From NCBI GenBank assembly GCA_013995675.1, contig VWRR01000007.1, positions 310,001 to 374,000 on the forward strand: DNA of 64,000 bases, given 5' to 3'. Positions 51,921 to 64,000 of the stretch are shown here, piece by piece. Origin of the DNA: Cyanidiococcus yangmingshanensis (Eukaryota > Rhodophyta > Bangiophyceae > Cyanidiales > Cyanidiaceae). The translations under genes were made by a program, and so were the position numbers. Numbering within the stretch: position 1 is the first letter of the stretch; the number at the start of each line of letters is the position of its first letter. Under the pieces are notes generated by a model. That model had not been told where the DNA came from. It ran no database searches and saw only the letters and a list, made by a program, of their open reading frames with translations.

Positions 51921-53648
51921 TTACGCGCGAACATTCCCTTCTGCAGCGTCTGTAGCGAGACGCCGACCAATCGGCCAGCGAGCGACGACCTCTAACGAGT
52001 CCGGTTGTGGCTCACCAGCGGCGTCATCAAGTCGTTGCAAACGCTCAATGCCGGCCCACGCCACCATAACACCGTTATCCGTGCAGTAGCGCAACGGAGG
52101 GAAGATGATCGAGTCAGCCAGAGCATCCGAACCAGAATCCGGATTTGAGGTAGCATTCTTGAAGTGGTTGTTATCTTCATCCTGCAGCCGCCATCCGAGG
52201 TCATAAGCCAGCTCTCCGAATCGTCTTCGTAGCTCTAGATTGGCCGCAACGCCACCCGAGACTATGAGTGATCGTACGTTGGGCTCATGGGTGCGACACC
52301 AGTGTAGTGCGCGGCGAGTCCGCTCAAATAAATGCTCGAGGGACACGCGCTGGAAACTGGCGGCAATATCAGCCGCTGCCTGTCGATTCACTTGCAATAG
52401 ATTCGTCACCTCAATGCTCGCCCCATACTGTTTGACCTCGTGTTCGATGGCCATACGAACAGCGGTCTTGAGGCCAGCAAAGGAGAAATTACAATCCGGC
52501 CGCTTCTTGAGCGGGATGGGAAAATCAAAAGCAAACGGGCTGCCTTCACGGGCGAGTTGTTCCAGGGCAGGTCCACCGCCACCGCCGACATTCAGGCCTA
52601 AAAGTCGAGCGATTTTGTCAAACGCCTCGCCAACAGAATCGTCCAAGGTGCTTCCAAGCACGTCATATGCGCCGAGTTCTCGAGCCAAAAGCAACATACA
52701 GTGCCCGCCGCTGACCAATAACACCAAGAATGGGAATGCTGGTCGATAAAGACCAAAGAGGCGCGGCACCAGACAATGTGACTCGAGGTGATGCGTCGAA
52801 ATGAACGTTGGTCGAGGACTCGTCGCACCCGACGTGAGACGGGCCAACACGCGTCGAGCAGCGTGGAAGCCCACTCGGAGACAGATCTCGAGACCCGGTC
52901 CCATCGTTACGGCCACCGCGTCTAGACGATGTGCGCTTTGTATCCACACACCATCCGCTGAGCAAGCGAATGCTTCGCAGAGCACTCGCTCGATAAGCTC
53001 GTCGATCACCTGTTCATGTGCTTTGCGCGCCAAGCCCGGCACGACACCGCCGTAATGGGCGTGGATTCGATCCTGTTTCACCACAGCTTCCGCGAGGATA
53101 CGTCCTTCACTGGAGACAACAGCGACCGCAGTGTCGTCACAGGAGGTCTCAATGCCCAGCACCACATACGATCGAGCGCAACGGCTCGCTACACCCGCCG
53201 TCGAGGCCAGTCCCAGCGCGGCTTCAGTCAACTGTGCGGGCAGTGTCAAAGAAAGCCCGCGATGGGAAGGCAACGGCATCTTTAGCATTCGCTTCGACGC
53301 TTCCGTGCTTGTTTCCGTCGGCGGGTGAGCACTCGTTGTTTTGCGAATCCGCAACGCCTGCTCGCTTCGTGCATACTCGCCATAGTCGATGCCTTTCGGT
53401 TTCCCAATAAGCGAACGGTCCTGGCGCGGCGCTTCAGGGCTGGAACTCATTTCAATTCGGAAGCCACAGTTTCGTACCCTGATGCGAGCGCGACAACCCC
53501 ACTCCGCGTTACGTTGTAAGAGGTGTGTTGGCACCGATCGTAACCACTGCGGCGACCGCGGCCGCCAGCCCTGCGAAAGTTGTCGAAACAACGGGAACGG
53601 AACGAAAGCTATTGCTCGCGACTCGAGCTCTCCACCTAACGCAGGCAT
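51921..53648 (-). CDS. tRNA N6-threonylcarbamoyladenosine synthase TsaD family, organellar (Qri7/OSGEPL1 type)
   Basis: Transfers threonylcarbamoyl to A37 of ANN-decoding tRNAs. Seen: YVVLGIETSCDDTAVAVVSSEG; HAHYGGVVPGLARKAHEQ; MGPGLEICLRVGFHAAR; the metal-binding HHLESH; FPFLVLLVSGGHCML; GSTLDDSVGEAFDKIARLLGL; SFAGLKTAV; SLIVSGGVAANLELRRRFGELA; NGVMVAWAGIERL. The GGVVPGLARKAHEQ form and the long N-terminal extension (about 155 residues, Arg/Ser/Pro-rich) point to the mitochondrial/plastid bacterial-type enzyme, not cytosolic Kae1. ATGs lie at 53648 and further in; the upstream frame has only a GTG. The compartment is inferred. Confidence 0.93.
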   Translation of the reverse strand: MPALGGELESRAIAFVPFPLFRQLSQGWRPRSPQWLRSVPTHLLQRNAEWGCRARIRVRNCGFRIEMSSSPEAPRQDRSLIGKPKGIDYGEYARSEQALRIRKTTSAHPPTETSTEASKRMLKMPLPSHRGLSLTLPAQLTEAALGLASTAGVASRCARSYVVLGIETSCDDTAVAVVSSEGRILAEAVVKQDRIHAHYGGVVPGLARKAHEQVIDELIERVLCEAFACSADGVWIQSAHRLDAVAVTMGPGLEICLRVGFHAARRVLARLTSGATSPRPTFISTHHLESHCLVPRLFGLYRPAFPFLVLLVSGGHCMLLLARELGAYDVLGSTLDDSVGEAFDKIARLLGLNVGGGGGPALEQLAREGSPFAFDFPIPLKKRPDCNFSFAGLKTAVRMAIEHEVKQYGASIEVTNLLQVNRQAAADIAASFQRVSLEHLFERTRRALHWCRTHEPNVRSLIVSGGVAANLELRRRFGELAYDLGWRLQDEDNNHFKNATSNPDSGSDALADSIIFPPLRYCTDNGVMVAWAGIERLQRLDDAAGEPQPDSLEVVARWPIGRRLATDAAEGNVRA

Positions 53649-54639
53649 GCTAGCCTCGACACGGAGCAGCCAAGGATATGGAGACACCGTGTACTTGCTC
53701 AGAGGAGCCACTCAGTACTTACTTATCACCGTCCTGAAGACAAGCCCTGCCTCCCGACGCGTCGTCATCAACGTGCTGCGCTCGCCGGCAATGAGGCCTC
53801 AGCGCCGTGCCACCGCCGCCATGACGAACCACATTTTAGGGACGTTGGGTGCATCCCTCGTCCAAGTATGTTATAGCATCGACAGCCTGTTTACTGAGCG
53901 GGAATACTCCAGAATGGAGATGTTGACTCATACCGTTGGAGAGCGAATGCTGATCGCATCTAAACAGAGACGAGTGCCTGAACAGGATCGTCGGTATGGA
54001 CATCAATGACGGGCTTGCGATCCGCATAGAGGCACCGATAGCTCGACAGTGCATCCGAGCGATGGTTCGCGCGACGACCCTGGCTGAGGATTCGCCCTAT
54101 TTTCTCGTGGCATCATCATGATTGAACTGTAAAGTAAGATGCTTCGATGCAGAAATGCTTAACGGGGAACGAAGATTCTCTGCTCGCCGTCACGACAAGC
54201 TCGATGAACGATGCCGATTGGACACCTTGAAGGTATCGGTGGCTCCCTCATCCCCCAAACCAAATCGCTATGATCATTTCGAAATAACCACTTTGAGACT
54301 AGCGAAAGAGCAAAGCGTTCACCTGGCTTTATACGACGGAACTGCTTGTCGTGGCTTTGCTCTACAACAACTTGATGGGATCTCTCCGGAGTTATTTGCA
54401 TACGAGCGAGTCTCAGGGCTGGAGATATACCGGCCCGACCGCATTTGGGAACGTTCCGGGCGCCCCAGCGCGTCTCCCTGCCACGTGGCGCTCTGTTGTG
54501 GGGTGCGCTCTCCGAACCGTGCCTGGCCAAGTTCCGGCTGGTCAACCGTTTTCGCTCCTGTTCCAGACTTGTTTGGCTGTTGTGCTCATTGTTTCCATTA
54601 TCAGTAAGAGGACTGCAGTGTTTACCAGAGGGTGCCTTT
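53649..54639. other. Divergent intergenic region, TsaD / GCK kinase
   Basis: About 1 kb between divergent start codons. Short frames only; nothing recognised. Confidence 0.45.
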
Positions 54640-56289
54640 ATGACCACTAGCGCAGTAGAGATGCCCAGCAGCGGTATTTCGTCTGGGCCTACCCTGATCA
54701 ACGAGGAGACCTACTGTAGGGGCTTGGATGCCGAGGTCAGCGAAAGTGATGGGCTCGCTGACTTTGACACTGATCCTCGAGGACGTTACGCACCACTTGC
54801 ACCGATTGGGGAGGGCGCCTTTGGAATGGTATATCGCGCGCTTGATACCGAGACTCAAACGATCGTTGCGTTGAAAGTGATCAACCTCGACGAGTGTCAG
54901 GACGAGATTGAGTCGATTCAGCAAGAAGTTGCGGTGATGGCACAACTGAACACCGCACATGTGGCGCAATACCATCGCTCGTTTCTTATTGGTCCGGAGC
55001 TTTACATCGTGATGGAGTACGTCGATGGCGGCTCTGTCCGGGAACTTATGGAGTTTCTGGGCGGAACCATGCCAGAGGACTTGATTGCCGTTGTCGCGCG
55101 TGGCCTTGTCGAAGCGCTTGTTCACTTGCACGGCCAAAATAAATTGCATCGCGATATAAAAGCGGCGAACGTTCTGCTCACCTCGCAAGGCGAGGTGAAG
55201 TTGGCCGATTTTGGAGTCAGTGGAACGCTGACTTTGACGTTTCGCAAGCGCAACACCATGGTCGGCACGCCCTACTGGATGGCTCCGGAAGTCATTCGAG
55301 AGAGTGCTTATGACGAGAAGGCCGATATATGGTCTATGGGGATCGCTTGCTATGAAATGGCAACGGGTATGCCTCCATACGCAGACTTGCATCCGATGCG
55401 GGCGCTCTTCCTCATCCCAAAAAGCGAGCCGCCGAGACTCCCCGCCAATGGCCAGGAACTCTCCCAGTGGTCGGCAGATTTTCATGATTTTCTGGATTGT
55501 TGTCTTCAAAAGACACCAGCAGATCGAGCAACAGCCACTACGCTGCTCGATCACCCCTTTCTGCGATGCACCCCGCAAGCCAGAATGCGCTTGAGTGAGA
55601 CCATTCAGCGCAAGGTGAGGAGCCAGCATCGAATCCTGCCAGCGGCATTACCTTCGAGCCATCCAAACTGTGAACCTGGTCAATCCAAATCATCCTCGTC
55701 AGGTGCCTCTGTTGCCTATCATCCACCGGCCTCGAATCCGCCGACTGGGGAATCAGACCGGCCGGTAGCAAACGGAAACGAGTGGGTTGTGCAGGACGCT
55801 CAAGATTTCGACGGCTCGTTCATTGCCTCAGATCAATCGTCATTTCCAACTTCTTGGCGCTACTTGAATATTCCCCGCCCGAACACGATTGTGGCAGGTC
55901 GAGTGGCACCTTCTGTACCCCCAGACTTGCAGCAACAAACGCATACCGCCGAGGTTCAATCATGGACTTTCGATTCAAACGAGAGCGGTAGTGTGCTGAT
56001 TACGCCCCTTCGGGAGAATGAATCCCGAGAAAATATACCGGAACAAACGCTGGCGTCATCGCATCCAATGTTCCGTTATCTGCTGGGTCCGGCGATTGAG
56101 CGGCTCGTCACGAAGTATTCTAACGACGGACCTGAACAGAACGGGCCTGAGCTAGCTCAAATCCTCCAGAATATCCTCTCCGAATTCCAGCGTATGGAGT
56201 GTATTCGACCCGGTACAAGTTGCGCATTTATTAAGGAACTCATGGCAGCAGTGCAGCAATCACGTCTGCCAGACGGTGGCCACACTTAA
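54640..56289 (+). CDS. STE20-family protein kinase, germinal-centre kinase (MST/SIK1-like)
   Basis: A 549-residue Ser/Thr kinase. From ATG 54640 the kinase domain begins near residue 45: IGEGAFGMVYRALD (Gly loop), VALKVINLDECQDEIESIQQEV (Lys and the GCK-typical NLD segment), YIVMEYVDGGSVRELM, LHRDIKAANVLL (catalytic loop), LADFGVSGTLT, activation segment RNTMVGTPYWMAPEVI, and DIWSMGIACYEMATGMPPYADLHPMRALFLIP, with the Ste20 signature. The C-terminal half is Ser/Pro-rich with a helical end. The family controls polarity, cytokinesis and Hippo/SIN-like signalling; the specific pathway cannot be told. The upstream frame to 54445 is open, but the kinase-family start fits 54640 better. Confidence 0.92.
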   Translation: MTTSAVEMPSSGISSGPTLINEETYCRGLDAEVSESDGLADFDTDPRGRYAPLAPIGEGAFGMVYRALDTETQTIVALKVINLDECQDEIESIQQEVAVMAQLNTAHVAQYHRSFLIGPELYIVMEYVDGGSVRELMEFLGGTMPEDLIAVVARGLVEALVHLHGQNKLHRDIKAANVLLTSQGEVKLADFGVSGTLTLTFRKRNTMVGTPYWMAPEVIRESAYDEKADIWSMGIACYEMATGMPPYADLHPMRALFLIPKSEPPRLPANGQELSQWSADFHDFLDCCLQKTPADRATATTLLDHPFLRCTPQARMRLSETIQRKVRSQHRILPAALPSSHPNCEPGQSKSSSSGASVAYHPPASNPPTGESDRPVANGNEWVVQDAQDFDGSFIASDQSSFPTSWRYLNIPRPNTIVAGRVAPSVPPDLQQQTHTAEVQSWTFDSNESGSVLITPLRENESRENIPEQTLASSHPMFRYLLGPAIERLVTKYSNDGPEQNGPELAQILQNILSEFQRMECIRPGTSCAFIKELMAAVQQSRLPDGGHT

Positions 56290-56432
56290 CGGCGTCGAAG
56301 AATGGCGATCTTTGAGCGCCTGACCAGGTCGATGCCGTGCTCGGCAAGCACCTGGCAACACCCAGCTGGTGCAGGTGAGCGTGCATGAGCCTCGCTCATA
56401 CCTTTTGACTCTTATTGCATCCGAAATGCGAA

Positions 56433-59208
<2,776 letters not shown>

Positions 59209-59850
59209 ATGAACGGCGTCCGTAGTGAGCAGACGCCGATTGCCCTACGTGGCAGTACCGACACGGTTATCGAGTTTCTTCAGTTTGCGATCAACTCCAT
59301 CCTCTACCAGCGCGGACTGTACCCGCCGGATATGTTTCGGCGCGTCCCCAAGTATGGAACCAGCGTGTTGGTCACACAAGATGCTCAGCTTGAGGCATAT
59401 TTGGATCGTCTCTTACAACAACATCTTCGAATCTGGATTCTACGCGGGTCTGTGCATCGAATTGTGCTCGTTGTGGCGGCTGCCGCTGAACCGGAGCGTG
59501 TCCTAGAACGATGGCACTTTGATCTGCATCTGGTGCCTGCGGTCAGCGGCGAATCGATCGCTTCCCGTTCCGAGCCTGAAATCATGAAGGAAATTCAGGC
59601 CATCATTCGGCAGATCACTGCTTCAGTAACGTTTCTGCCCTTACTCGATGAACCGTGTTCTTTTGATCTTCTTGTTTATGCAGATCCAGCCTTAGATGCC
59701 GACGTGGACGAGTGGGAGGAGAGCGGGCCGAAGCTCATCACGGCCGAGCGTTGTGAGCAGGTCAAATTGCGCTCCTTTGCAACGAGCATCCATCGAGTCG
59801 AGACTGGAGTCGCGTATGCATGCAAAGAGCTCGCCAAAGCATCGCCCTAG
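59209..59850 (+). CDS. MAD2: Spindle checkpoint HORMA protein MAD2
   Basis: A 213-residue HORMA-domain protein that binds CDC20 and delays anaphase until kinetochores attach. Seen: IALRGSTDTVIEFLQFAINSILYQRGLYP, VPKYGTSVLVTQD, VLERWHFDLHLV, IRQITASVTFLPLL, CSFDLLVYAD, WEESGPKLI, and the C-terminal safety-belt VKLRSFATSIHRVETGVAYA. All stretches follow MAD2 (MAD2L1) rather than REV7. Full length and unbroken. Start: ATG at 59209. Confidence 0.96.
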   Translation: MNGVRSEQTPIALRGSTDTVIEFLQFAINSILYQRGLYPPDMFRRVPKYGTSVLVTQDAQLEAYLDRLLQQHLRIWILRGSVHRIVLVVAAAAEPERVLERWHFDLHLVPAVSGESIASRSEPEIMKEIQAIIRQITASVTFLPLLDEPCSFDLLVYADPALDADVDEWEESGPKLITAERCEQVKLRSFATSIHRVETGVAYACKELAKASP

Positions 59851-60548
59851 CCTTGAGACTGGAAGACCTTCTCTCACTGCAATATTTGTAAAGCCTGGTG
59901 CCGAACCTTCCAACCCTGATCGCTGCAAGGGCAAGCGTCCAAATGCCCAAGGAAGAAGGCCTTGGATCCAGTGCCTATCTGGCATATCGAGGACGAGATG
60001 TTTTCAGCCGGAGCGTTCGATCAATTCAGGGCATGATCGATGGATTTGCGAGCTCATGTTTGCAGTCTTTTCTGAGAGATTGAACTTATAGAGCATGGGC
60101 GACGATCCAAATATTCTTGTCAACTCGCGTCTCCGAAAAGTGATTCCGTAAGGGTAGGGGCCTGGATTGATTGCGCGCGGATGCGATCCAGGAACACGCC
60201 AGTTCACGTTCGGGCGATCGCAAACGCATCGCTCCAATGAAACAGCGCTGGTCACAAACAAGCATCAGGACACCTCTGTTGATGATGAGTATATGATCTT
60301 CGTTCGGGTGACTCTTTCGCAGCAAGTCACCTGTTTTTCATCGAATACTGGGTCCTAATTCGTGTTTCGTCCAGTTGGATGCTTCTGTGGTTCGGATTGC
60401 ATGCCACCACGATCCGTGCGCGAGGATAGGAGAGACCCACGTTGGGATAATCGCGCCAAGCTTGCCTCTTCGGCAACAAGAGAGACGCAAACCAACAGAA
60501 GTGATGTATCTGAGGGATACCCTGTCGCCGGAGATCCCGCCAGCTTCT
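59851..60548. other. Convergent spacer after MAD2
   Basis: About 700 bases between convergent stop codons; nothing recognised. Confidence 0.45.
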
Positions 60549-61881
60549 CTATAGATCTGGCAACTCAATGATGGGGCCAGACTGGCCAAAGAGCCAGGTC
60601 AATAAGACCAGTGCGCCAATAGCGCCAACCATCAGCGCAATCCAGTTCTGCGAATAGGGTAGAACCAACTCGGCTCGAACCTGGTCTCGCATCTTGGATG
60701 AGAGTTGACCACGCTCTTGGCGCAACTTGCGACGCAAGCGACGATCTCTTAGTTCCAGAATTCGAGCTGATATCCGCGGAACATAGCGCCGAATCACCAG
60801 AACAGAGCCATTGTCGCGTCTTTGGACGCTTGTTTCAAGACGAGAGAAAGCAGGCTCCAGTTCTTTCAGCTGGAACAGCATTGCCGGGTCAATATCGTCG
60901 GCGTCATTCGATGCAGGCGGCGATCGAACAACAGCCTGGTCGCTACCAAGACGACTCCGACCCAGGGCCTCCTCAACGCTCTCACCAGGGAGCATGGGTA
61001 CCTCCTCAGTAAGCTCCTGGAACTGCATGGAGACTCGATCGGATCGCTTGAGCTCCTGCAATAGACGTCGCCACTCAATCTCCTCCTCCAGCGCCGTCAT
61101 TTGGTCGTTCGTTTTTCGATCTGGAGCCCGGATCTTAAGACCGCCAGACAGGAACTTGCTTAGAAGGGATAATCTGGGGCGTTCGTGCTTGCGGATCTGA
61201 CCTAGGTCGTCTCGCCAGTTCATTCAGATCGAGCCAGTAGTCCTCGCCACGCTCACGCCCGCTTAGCGACTCACGCACCAGAGGAACCGACTCTAGTTGC
61301 TCGACATCAATGTCAGGCGGCAAACTACGCTCTGTTTCCAACGTTTCACGAAGCGTGCGCTGCTCCTGCGCGGCGACTTGCCTTCGTCGCATTTCTCGCA
61401 AGAGTCGACGACGTTCCGCAATCGTTCGAACGGGTTGGTTTCGTCGTCTTTCAAGCTCCGTCCGCATGAAGGACGGGTCTGCGGGTCGAACAAGTCCATC
61501 GTCTACATCTTCGGGGACTGCTGATCCAGACACTGCGTCCTTACCGAGCGACTGAGGCGGTGCTGACAACGTCGGCTTGCTGCTCTGCCCAGCTTCGCCG
61601 ACATCGCGTCTCACTTCCATACTTCCAGTCTGGTGATCTTTCGCAGCGCCCTGCAAGGCAGCTCCTTGTACCAGGGACGACGCGGGCGGCTGCAAGTGCT
61701 CTCCACTCGAGTTGGCATCGCGTTCAGAGTCACGCAGCCGAGCCCACCATCCGCCACGTTGGCGCCACCGAGTGTCCCGAGAGACACGTCGTGTACTTTT
61801 GTTGACCTGGTACCTGCGCTCCTTCAGGCCGAAACCAGTCCTTGACCAACCACATATGATGAACGCTTCGTAAACCGTCAT
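60549..61881 (-). CDS. Unrecognised coiled-coil protein with C-terminal membrane anchor, apparent frameshift
   Basis: Two overlapping minus-strand frames probably form one protein of about 440 residues. The first (ATG 61879-61881) is Arg/Ser/Gln-rich with a long charged helical stretch (RTELERRRNQPVRTIAERRR...RETLETERSLPPDIDVEQLE). It then reaches DYWLDLNELARR. The second continues LGQIRKHERPRLSLLSKFLSGGLKIR, then ALEEEIEWRRLLQELKRSD, LFQLKELEPAFSRLETSV, and RRLRRKLRQERGQLSSKMRDQVRAEL. It ends in a single hydrophobic helix (WIALMVGAIGALVLLTWLFG) 12 residues before the stop. One surplus base near 61201-61207 would join the frames. The layout suggests a tail-anchored membrane protein. No family or function recognised. 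Confidence 0.55.
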
Positions 61882-63549
61882 GGTTTCTCTGTGTCACAGG
61901 CCTAGAGCCTGAGGGCACTCCCAAAGCCACTGTTTGGAACAAACTCGTGCAAGCCCGGCTCCGTTGTGCTCGGCTCTCCAACCTGTTCCGCCTCGTTTCA
62001 CAGTAGTGTAGCCGTAAAGGTTTCTATGAAACAATACACCGCCTGGCGCTCGTACAACAAAGCCTGAACAAGAGCCAAGAATAGACGTACGTAAACTGGT
62101 CGCTGAAGTGTCCTTACTGGAAAGCGCTCTATCGCAGACTCACAGACACATCCCTGTCAATCGAGGTTCGCGCTTCAGGTGATCGCCTCGCGATGCAGGG
62201 GCCGCCGCACGTGCCGGCTCCATGCGACTGCCTGCGGCCTCGGGGTCCGCAGGACGCTTGTACGCTGGATCGGCCTAGAGGAACGCTGCCGTGCCTCTAC
62301 ATTTCCGTCATCTTTTGCGTTTTCCATCGTACCATGGATCGTATTCGGTATTGTCCATTTTCAAGAGGTTGCTATCATCGACGTGCTCTATTTCTCTGGA
62401 TACCCTGCCATGTGGGGAGCGTCGAACAGAGGCGTTCTCCGTCGAGATGTAGACTGGATTTTCGGCGGCTCGAAGCGATCTCGCCAGGATGCGAATATGT
62501 CCATTGGATGGTGTGGTCGTTGGGAGATTCGTAGAAGGTTCGAGGTGCCTCCGACTCGATGATCACGAGAGCCAACCATGATCCAGGAAAGCGAAAACGT
62601 TCATGACCCTGATTTATCGATTGCGAAGGCGAATCCCGTTCAGCCGCGCGATCGATCGCATCACGTTTGCGCCACGCCATGAGGAGTTATTGGCTGGCGC
62701 CGGTGCCAACTGTGGAGCCTCGCTCTGAAGACGAATCTATCTGGACATGACACTCTGGGAAAGGCCAGACTTGTTGCTGTGGTTACTTTGTTATGTAGGA
62801 TAAAGGAACGCCACGCGAACTCATCCGCTGATATAGAGATCAGCGTACGATCCATGTTCTATTCGAGAGACGCGTAACCCAGATCCGGATGTGTTCTCGT
62901 CTCGTCCTCGGCGTACTGGGGCTCGAGCTCGTTGTGTCCAGCACTCCAATCTCTGCATTCAAATAGACTCGACTAGATATCTAGATTTGGTTAGAGTCCA
63001 CAAACAAGATCCTGGTACGAAACCCGGTTCGTAGAGCTGCATCATGATCACGATCCCGTACGAGTCATGCTCTCCAACCGGACATGTCCATCCTCGTGCT
63101 CACCACTTTCTAGCCCTTGATCCAGTCGCTTCCATGAAAGCAAGAATCAAAGAACATCGTTCATCATCTTGATGCAGCGAACTGGTCGAATTGGTGCGAG
63201 CCCCAAACGCGCAGTGACTGGGCATAGCACGCCACATCTGTAACAAAACCCGATCGATCGAGTGCGTCGATTGCGCCCGACGAGAGGCGTCTCTGCCTTC
63301 AACGGGGATCTCGTTCGTCTCGAGGGCGCGATCGACGCACGGCAGCGCCTGAAGAAGCGGAACGGGTCGAGCCACCAAAATTGGCGATGAGCTTTCGGTG
63401 ACAATGTCAGCCTGCATCGAGTGGTGCAGACGAGTACGCGTCGTTTTTGTTCATCGTCTTGTCGTTGCAGCGCTGGTGCGGGACAAGAGTTTGCTTCGAT
63501 TTGTGACACGTTCGAAGGTGTAGCGTTTCTCTCTATATTTGATTCATTG
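61882..63549. other. Intergenic between the tail-anchored gene and the secreted-protein gene
   Basis: About 1.67 kb between divergent genes. It contains a CCTGCGG/CCGCAGG hairpin near 62231-62253 and a GCGAAAACGTT element near 62591. Frames are short and without motifs. Nothing else recognised. Confidence 0.4.
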
Positions 63550-64000
63550 ATGAACCGTTTTTATCCCGTCTTTGTGATTTTTCTTCTTCTGTCGCTCTTG
63601 AGTTGTCTGACGGGGACCGGGGCTGTGCCCCTTATTGAAATTGAGCCCGAATCGTTGCTGCGCTTGGCGACACCGGCGCCCTCTCTACCACCACTTCCGC
63701 CGGCGGTGCTAGCTGCGGTGGAGGCAGCCGAGCACAGCCACGGCAATATCACCGGTCCCCATATTAACGAGACGATAGCTGCAGCCCTGAACTACACACA
63801 GTTTCAGTATACCCTAGCGAACTCTCTTTTGTCGATCGATCCCCATATTTGCTTGAACGAAGCCCTAACCATGGGCGCCGGCGACGTGGCTGCAATGTTG
63901 ACCGAGTGTACGATTGCTCAAGTGAACAGCGATAACTGTAGCTACGCGAGCAAGTCTGTGATCGAGCCCATGTTTCGGAGCGTCGGTTGGGACAGTTCGG
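63550..64000 (+). CDS. Secreted or membrane glycoprotein, 5' part only (runs off the window)
   Basis: Open from ATG 63550 to the window edge, 150 codons without a stop. It begins with a classic signal peptide (MNRFYPVFVIFLLLSLLSCL, cleavage likely near TGTGA). A Pro-rich stretch follows (APSLPPLPPAV), then a Cys-containing region. Four N-glycosylation sequons are visible: NIT, NET, NYT and NCS. Cysteines are in HICLNEA, LTECTIA and DNCSY. The family is not recognised and the 3' end is outside the window. It probably enters the ER and is secreted, vacuolar or cell-surface. Confidence 0.75.
   Translation, partial: MNRFYPVFVIFLLLSLLSCLTGTGAVPLIEIEPESLLRLATPAPSLPPLPPAVLAAVEAAEHSHGNITGPHINETIAAALNYTQFQYTLANSLLSIDPHICLNEALTMGAGDVAAMLTECTIAQVNSDNCSYASKSVIEPMFRSVGWDSS

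Overview
The window looks like nuclear DNA of a unicellular red alga of the Cyanidioschyzon/Cyanidiococcus kind. I infer this from content, not from a database match. About 27 protein genes lie in 64 kb on both strands, and nearly all are single long reading frames. The only firm spliceosomal intron is in the V-ATPase subunit A gene. The set mixes general eukaryotic genes (V-ATPase, TRAPP, Rab2, MAD2, HSP110) with plant/algal ones (arogenate-type dehydrogenase, HMA1-like plastid P1B-ATPase, PBS-lyase-type HEAT protein, DET1). No transposon, retroelement, CRISPR array, rRNA or tRNA gene was recognised.

Layout, left to right. 0-11 kb: CYP51 sterol demethylase (-), inositol polyphosphate kinase ITPK (-), a UBC6/UBE2J-type E2 (+), DET1 (+), TRAPPC1 (-). 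12-22 kb: arogenate/prephenate dehydrogenase (+), mitochondrial PDH E1-beta (-), HEAT-repeat protein (+), sterol-type 3-beta-HSD (+), HMA1 (-). 22-32 kb: an unusual chromatin protein joining DDT/WHIM and DNMT1-type RFTS modules (-), V-ATPase c'' (+), a membrane-anchored divergent SDR (-), a SEN1-like helicase (+). 32-45 kb: ARMC8/GID5 (-), ADAT2 tRNA deaminase (-), a UVSSA-like protein (+), pyridoxal kinase (-), M1 aminopeptidase (+). 45-64 kb: V-ATPase A (+), HSP110 (-), organellar TsaD (-), a Ste20/GCK kinase (+), Rab2 (-), MAD2 (+), an unrecognised tail-anchored protein (-), and the 5' part of a secreted glycoprotein (+) running off the right edge.

Functional links: two sterol enzymes (C14 demethylation, C4 demethylation type), two V-ATPase subunits, and three ubiquitin-pathway components (E2, DET1, ARMC8). 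These are not operons; neighbours are mostly divergent or convergent and unrelated.

A cross-cutting observation: conserved genes repeatedly continue in another frame, usually as if one base too many were present in a short homopolymer (ITPK twice, DET1, HSD, the RFTS gene, ARMC8 twice, Rab2 and others). This looks like a systematic consensus error, so split reading frames were merged into single genes here. Candidate non-coding structure includes a 22-bp near-perfect inverted repeat at 51.4 kb, a hairpin cluster at 58 kb and a 41-bp direct repeat at 25.7 kb.
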